A stretch of DNA of 38,647 nt from Verrucomicrobiota bacterium (lineage in GTDB: Bacteria; Verrucomicrobiota; Verrucomicrobiia; Limisphaerales; UBA9464), in assembly GCA_016871615.1 (NCBI GenBank), contig VHCX01000029.1, positions 1 through 38,647 of the forward strand, written 5' to 3'. Position 1 is the first letter of the stretch; each line of letters starts with the position of its first letter. Both the position numbers and the translations under genes were made by a program. The notes beneath the pieces were generated by a model that worked only from the letters and a program-made list of their open reading frames with translations, did not search any database and was not told the origin of the DNA. This document shows positions 35,532-38,647 of this stretch, one piece after another.

Positions 35532-36469
35532 ACTTGGAACAAGTGATTGCCGAATCAGTCCTCGGCTCAATTCAATGGAAGACCGACACTGAGGGTTTTT
35601 GTCGTTGCCCGGGGGCTCAGTTCCATACCTCAAAAAACCTAAAGACCGACTGCCTCGTAAAGATCTCCAAGCCATCGACAGTGTTCTGCTTCCATAGTTC
35701 ATGCATGGCGGAGATAGTAAAGGCGAGGTCAAACCTATTCCGCGCGTTGACGGCATCGGATCAGGGGTCAGGACGAGCCAAGAGACTAAAACTGACTTCA
35801 GAGGAAACCAACCGACGACGCGACGCAGCTAGGATTCGAGGAATGACATTAAGGGCTAAAAATGCTCTTGCAGTAATCATCAAAGAATTCCACCTATCAG
35901 AAGAGGATCTCCTTGAGGAATCACCCATCTTGATTCCAATTCATATTCCTGTTCATTCAAGATTACTCATTCAACATTTGTTTGAACCAGAGGACGTAAT
36001 CTGGATAGGCAACACTTATGATTCCGGAAAACCTTGGCATGCAAGGCACTTCAAGACCGCAAAGGATTGGGGCGAAAAAAGATCAATCACTGATCCTTTT
36101 GTTGTTCCATCCACCTTCAAACCGGGCTCAGTGTCTCGTTCCAAGTCAAATACGCTGTCGCGTCGCTATCTAGTTGTTGAAAGCGACACAGTGCCTGCGG
36201 AAGATTTCTTATCGGTCATAAACTGGTGTCGGCAATTCATGCCACTCCATGCAGTAGTTCACACTGGAGGTAAGAGTCGACACGGATGGTTTGATACCTC
36301 TTGCCTCGATCCTGAGGCGTGGACGCAACTTCGTTCGATTCTGCCCGCCCTTCAAGTTGACTCTGCATTGTTCAGAGAATCGCAACCGGTTCGCCTGCCT
36401 GGGGTGCGAAGAGATAACAGCCATTGGCAGCGGTTGCTGTTCTTGGCTCCAAGAAAGGGGGTCTTGTGA
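35528..36469 (+). CDS. Element primase: CHC2-like zinc finger with AEP-like catalytic motifs
   Basis: A 313-residue protein starting at a GTG that overlaps the previous stop. The N-terminus has a zinc-finger pattern: CRCPGAQFHTS (Cys27, His33) and FCFHSSCMAE (Cys54, His56, Cys59), as in CHC2-like primase fingers. Near the C-terminus RRYLVVESDTVPAEDFL and HAVVHTGGKSRHGWFD resemble the acidic motif and SGGKSxH motif of archaeo-eukaryotic-type primases in mobile elements. It probably primes element DNA replication together with the helicase downstream. Codon use and base composition become clearly AT-richer from about 35.8 kb. The exact family is inferred from motifs. Confidence 0.75.
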   Translation: MNLEQVIAESVLGSIQWKTDTEGFCRCPGAQFHTSKNLKTDCLVKISKPSTVFCFHSSCMAEIVKARSNLFRALTASDQGSGRAKRLKLTSEETNRRRDAARIRGMTLRAKNALAVIIKEFHLSEEDLLEESPILIPIHIPVHSRLLIQHLFEPEDVIWIGNTYDSGKPWHARHFKTAKDWGEKRSITDPFVVPSTFKPGSVSRSKSNTLSRRYLVVESDTVPAEDFLSVINWCRQFMPLHAVVHTGGKSRHGWFDTSCLDPEAWTQLRSILPALQVDSALFRESQPVRLPGVRRDNSHWQRLLFLAPRKGVL

Positions 36470-37743
36470 GCGCCCCTCAACCAAGCGACTATTTGCCGAT
36501 TTCTGACATTGTATACAACTCTCAAAAACGCACTTGGTATACAAGGGATCTATCGGGCAAGTGGATTAACATCAATGAAGAATCAGTTAAACGACGCCTT
36601 GTTGCAATTGGTTTCACAAGAGATAAAATGCCATATGGTAGCTATATAGAAAAAGAAATGACTCGTATTGAAAACGAACAAAATGTCTCCTTTGTGGGAC
36701 CGCTAGCAGGTTGGCCTGTAGGAATTCATAAACATGGCGACGACAGATTCTTAGTAACGAAAGCAGCAAGACCACTGACCACAAAGGACACCCGATGTGA
36801 TATTTTACTAAAAATCCTCGTATCCGTATTGGGTGGCGAACCACAGTTTGAATGGTTTAAGGGCTTGATGAGGACTCGACGTGAAGCCATACGAAATCGC
36901 CGTTTCGTTCCCGGCCCCATAGTAATATTGGTAGGCCCCGCTAAAAGCTACAAGTCATTCATTCAAATGATAATCACAGAATTGCTCGGCGGTCGACAGG
37001 CTAGACCTTGGCGCTATATGAGCGGTCAAACAACATTTAACGGCGATTTATTCGGAGCCGAGCACTTATGCATCGAGGATGAGGCTCCGCCTACTGATAG
37101 CGCAACTCAAACCAAAATAGGTTCTCACATCAAATCACTCTTATTCGCAGATAACCTAAGCGCACACTTCAAGGGACTTGATGCCACATATCTTAAACCG
37201 ATATGGACCATGAGCATGTCGACCAATGATGAGCCTTCAAACCTTTTATGCATACCACCAATTGACGAATCGTTAGAAGACAAAATAGCACTTATTAAAA
37301 CCACTTGCATTGATTCGCCTTGGACCGACGACGAACACAAGCAGACTTGGATGCGCGAGCATTTTTCAGAAGAGGTTCAAGGACTCGCCTACATTATTGA
37401 CCAACAAGCAATTCGACCTGAATGGCGTAACGACAGGACAATTATCAAAGCATACAAGAATATTGATCTATTAACCATGATCAATAACGTTTCCCCAGAA
37501 GAGCAACTACTTAATATGCTAGATATGATCACCAATGGCGCAACGATCAAGGGGACAGCCGTCGAAATTGATCTTAAAATTAGAGCTAGGTTTTCAAGAC
37601 AAACAGAGAAGATCGCTGACACTCATTGGAAAATCGGAGTTCTATTGGGAAAGCTGGCCAAAAAACACCCAAAGCGTGTCACGAAAAAGACTATTCGGGG
37701 ATCAGCTGAGTGGAGAATACTACCTCCTCTCAACCTCGTCTGA
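36466..37743 (+). CDS. SF3-like replicative helicase (D5/DUF5906 type) with atypical Walker A
   Basis: About 425 residues. The GTG start overlaps the primase stop (GTGA) and is preceded by AAAGGGGG, a strong ribosome binding site. The core shows Walker A at 157-164 as GPAKSYKS, where Tyr replaces the invariant Gly before Lys; Walker B HLCIEDEA at 200-207; FKGLDATYLKP; and motif C SMSTND with Asn254. This order fits SF3/D5-type helicases that unwind the element origin. The sequence is AT-rich and unlike the chromosomal genes in codon use, which indicates transfer. No downstream replication gene on this strand is seen. Confidence 0.8.
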   Translation: MSAPQPSDYLPISDIVYNSQKRTWYTRDLSGKWININEESVKRRLVAIGFTRDKMPYGSYIEKEMTRIENEQNVSFVGPLAGWPVGIHKHGDDRFLVTKAARPLTTKDTRCDILLKILVSVLGGEPQFEWFKGLMRTRREAIRNRRFVPGPIVILVGPAKSYKSFIQMIITELLGGRQARPWRYMSGQTTFNGDLFGAEHLCIEDEAPPTDSATQTKIGSHIKSLLFADNLSAHFKGLDATYLKPIWTMSMSTNDEPSNLLCIPPIDESLEDKIALIKTTCIDSPWTDDEHKQTWMREHFSEEVQGLAYIIDQQAIRPEWRNDRTIIKAYKNIDLLTMINNVSPEEQLLNMLDMITNGATIKGTAVEIDLKIRARFSRQTEKIADTHWKIGVLLGKLAKKHPKRVTKKTIRGSAEWRILPPLNLV

Positions 37744-37819
37744 GCCAATTACAAGCCGAATGGAGCGTGAAACACGAATGCGGCAAATGACAAAACGACC
37801 GCAGGGGCTCGACCAGTCC

Positions 37820-38155
37820 TCAGCACTCCTTGTTCTGGGGCTTCGCCCGCTCTGCAGAACGCTGATGGCAACCAGAGGGGCAAACCAAATCGTCCAGAGT
37901 AGAGCGAAAATCTGCGCGAAAGATCCCGGCTACCAACCCACGCCGCAGTGCGCACGTTAGATCGAGACGCATGCAAACAAGGCAGGAAGCGGATTGCGGT
38001 GGATGCTCCCGCGTCTGCTCCTGCAAGGCATCCAGTGACCCATCGATGAAAGCATTTACAAGGGTACCGAGAGCGGTCACCAGCAACCATCTGGGGGGGG
38101 CAGCGCCTCCGTGAATATTCCGCTGAAGTTGAAGCCAGGGTGGACTGGTGGACAT
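37820..38155 (-). CDS. Possible small hypothetical protein, uncertain
   Basis: About 111 residues from an ATG at 38155 at the edge of the left arm of the 18-bp inverted repeat. The stretch LVTALGTLVNAFIDGSLDAL, followed by CALRRGLVAGIFRADFRSTL, looks protein-like rather than random, and the gene faces the helicase gene. A run of eight G at 38093-38100 lies within it and could hide a frameshift. No family is recognised. It might be non-coding. Confidence 0.35.
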   Translation of the reverse strand: MSTSPPWLQLQRNIHGGAAPPRWLLVTALGTLVNAFIDGSLDALQEQTREHPPQSASCLVCMRLDLTCALRRGLVAGIFRADFRSTLDDLVCPSGCHQRSAERAKPQNKEC

Positions 38156-38228
38156 CTCCCGGACCTTCTTAGTCCTTTTTAGACTTAGTCCCCAAGAACA
38201 TTGGTTAGTAGTCCACCAGTCCACCCTG
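38136..38228. repeat. 18-bp perfect inverted repeat with a 57-base spacer
   Basis: CAGGGTGGACTGGTGGAC at 38136-38153 is the exact reverse complement of 38211-38228. The 57-base spacer contains two copies of CTTAGTCC around a T-rich stretch. It lies between two minus-strand genes near the right side of the element. It could be a replication origin, a recombination or regulatory site, or the remains of a larger palindrome. Confidence 0.85.
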
Positions 38229-38264
38229 ATCGCTGTAATCCCTGTTTTTGCCCGCAAAAACCCC

Positions 38265-38585
38265 TCACACACCCACCGGCGCCACCACCGGCAGCTCATA
38301 GGTAGCCCCACCCGACCTTCCCTTGGGCAACGGATCCCCGGCCAAGATCCTCAGGGCCTCTGCAGCCTCTGCAAGCGCCTTGGTGGCCTGAACCAGCTCC
38401 ATGGTGGGTATATCCGGCTGGGAGACCCGGTCAGTGAGCAAGGACACCGCCTGCCAAAGGCCCCGAGCCGAGTGTGCTCGGTAGGACTGGCGGACCTTGA
38501 GCATCACCCCCATGGCCCTCTTGGGATTGGCGTGAAGGCGTTTACGAATAGGAAAATCCCGGCTTTGACTGAATGATGGTTCCAT
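38265..38585 (-). CDS. Hypothetical protein with Ala/Glu-rich helix
   Basis: About 106 residues from the ATG at 38585; an ATG at 38636 would add 17. The N-terminal part KRAMGVMLKVRQSYRAHSAR is basic, and TMELVQATKALAEAAEALRI is a likely amphipathic helix. The C-terminus is GATYELPVVAPVGV. No family is recognised. It probably belongs to the mobile element, on the strand opposite the replication genes. Confidence 0.55.
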   Translation of the reverse strand: MEPSFSQSRDFPIRKRLHANPKRAMGVMLKVRQSYRAHSARGLWQAVSLLTDRVSQPDIPTMELVQATKALAEAAEALRILAGDPLPKGRSGGATYELPVVAPVGV

Positions 38586-38595
38586 AACTGCACGG

Positions 38596-38604
38596 ATTGT
38601 ATCA
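38596..38604 (-). promoter_or_regulatory. Possible extended -10 promoter
   Basis: The minus strand reads TG-A-TACAAT, an extended -10 element, about 10 bases before the ATG at 38585, so the message would be nearly leaderless from that start. A weak TTGTAA lies 19 bases upstream. Seen by eye only. Confidence 0.35.
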
Positions 38605-38647
38605 CAATACCAACCCAAAATTACAACATGATTCATCGATAAGCGCT

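Noticed and set aside
37535-37960. Plus-strand frame overlapping the helicase end
   Set aside because: Its first half is a shadow of the helicase gene and the remainder shows no motif or ribosome binding site.
38148-38576. Plus-strand frame across the inverted repeat at the right end
   Set aside because: His/Pro/Arg-rich sequence antisense to the better-looking minus-strand gene at 38265-38585.

Overview
The window comes from a GC-rich Gram-negative bacterium, most probably a Verrucomicrobiota member (Planctomycetota is the main alternative). The evidence is a prepilin-type protein with the H-X9-DG signature, a Tat-exported DUF1501 protein, many FtsX-type permeases, a large secreted protein with CBM9-like domains, and a LutABC lactate operon. 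No rRNA or single-copy marker is present, so the placement is an inference from gene families.

Layout. 1-439: 3' part of a DUF6036-like gene. 469-4630 (minus): a tight four-gene MacAB-like export operon (ATPase, two FtsX permeases, HlyD adaptor). 4694-5083 (minus): an A-type Fe-S carrier. 5272-6097: a broken prepilin-like gene. 6124-12713: a conserved protein of unknown function, a GT2 glycosyltransferase, an SMP-30-like protein, YqgE, a nucleosidase, a CPBP protease and a MarR regulator. 12858-17051: a DUF1501 protein, then a membrane adenylate cyclase translationally coupled to an outer-membrane-protein gene, both frameshifted. 17077-22512: a chorismate-lyase-like protein, an M16 peptidase with an insertion, and a glycoside hydrolase/GT2 fusion. 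22600-26909: a ROK protein and lutABC. 26957-28311 (minus): an AsmA-like protein and a zinc-ribbon protein. 28692-32024 (minus): a secreted protein with three 229-residue CBM9-like repeats, followed by a UUCG-loop terminator.

From 32300 to the right edge is a mobile element beside tRNA-Leu(UAA). It carries a tyrosine recombinase, an unknown protein, a decayed IS21 istA fragment, an excisionase-like HTH protein, a zinc-finger/AEP-like primase and an SF3-like helicase with an unusual Walker A. The replication genes are visibly AT-richer than the chromosome. No capsid, tail or conjugation gene is visible, so a satellite-like or plasmid-like integrative element is the best reading. Its right end lies outside the window.

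How genes work together. The export operon, the lut operon, the cyclase/outer-membrane pair and the element's integrase and replication modules all use ATGA or GTGA overlaps or gaps of a few bases, which implies translational coupling. The most unusual items are the element's primase-helicase module, the exact 687-bp triplication in the CBM9-like gene, the hydrolase-glycosyltransferase fusion, and a cluster of one-base lesions between 5 and 17 kb that is either real decay or sequencing error.
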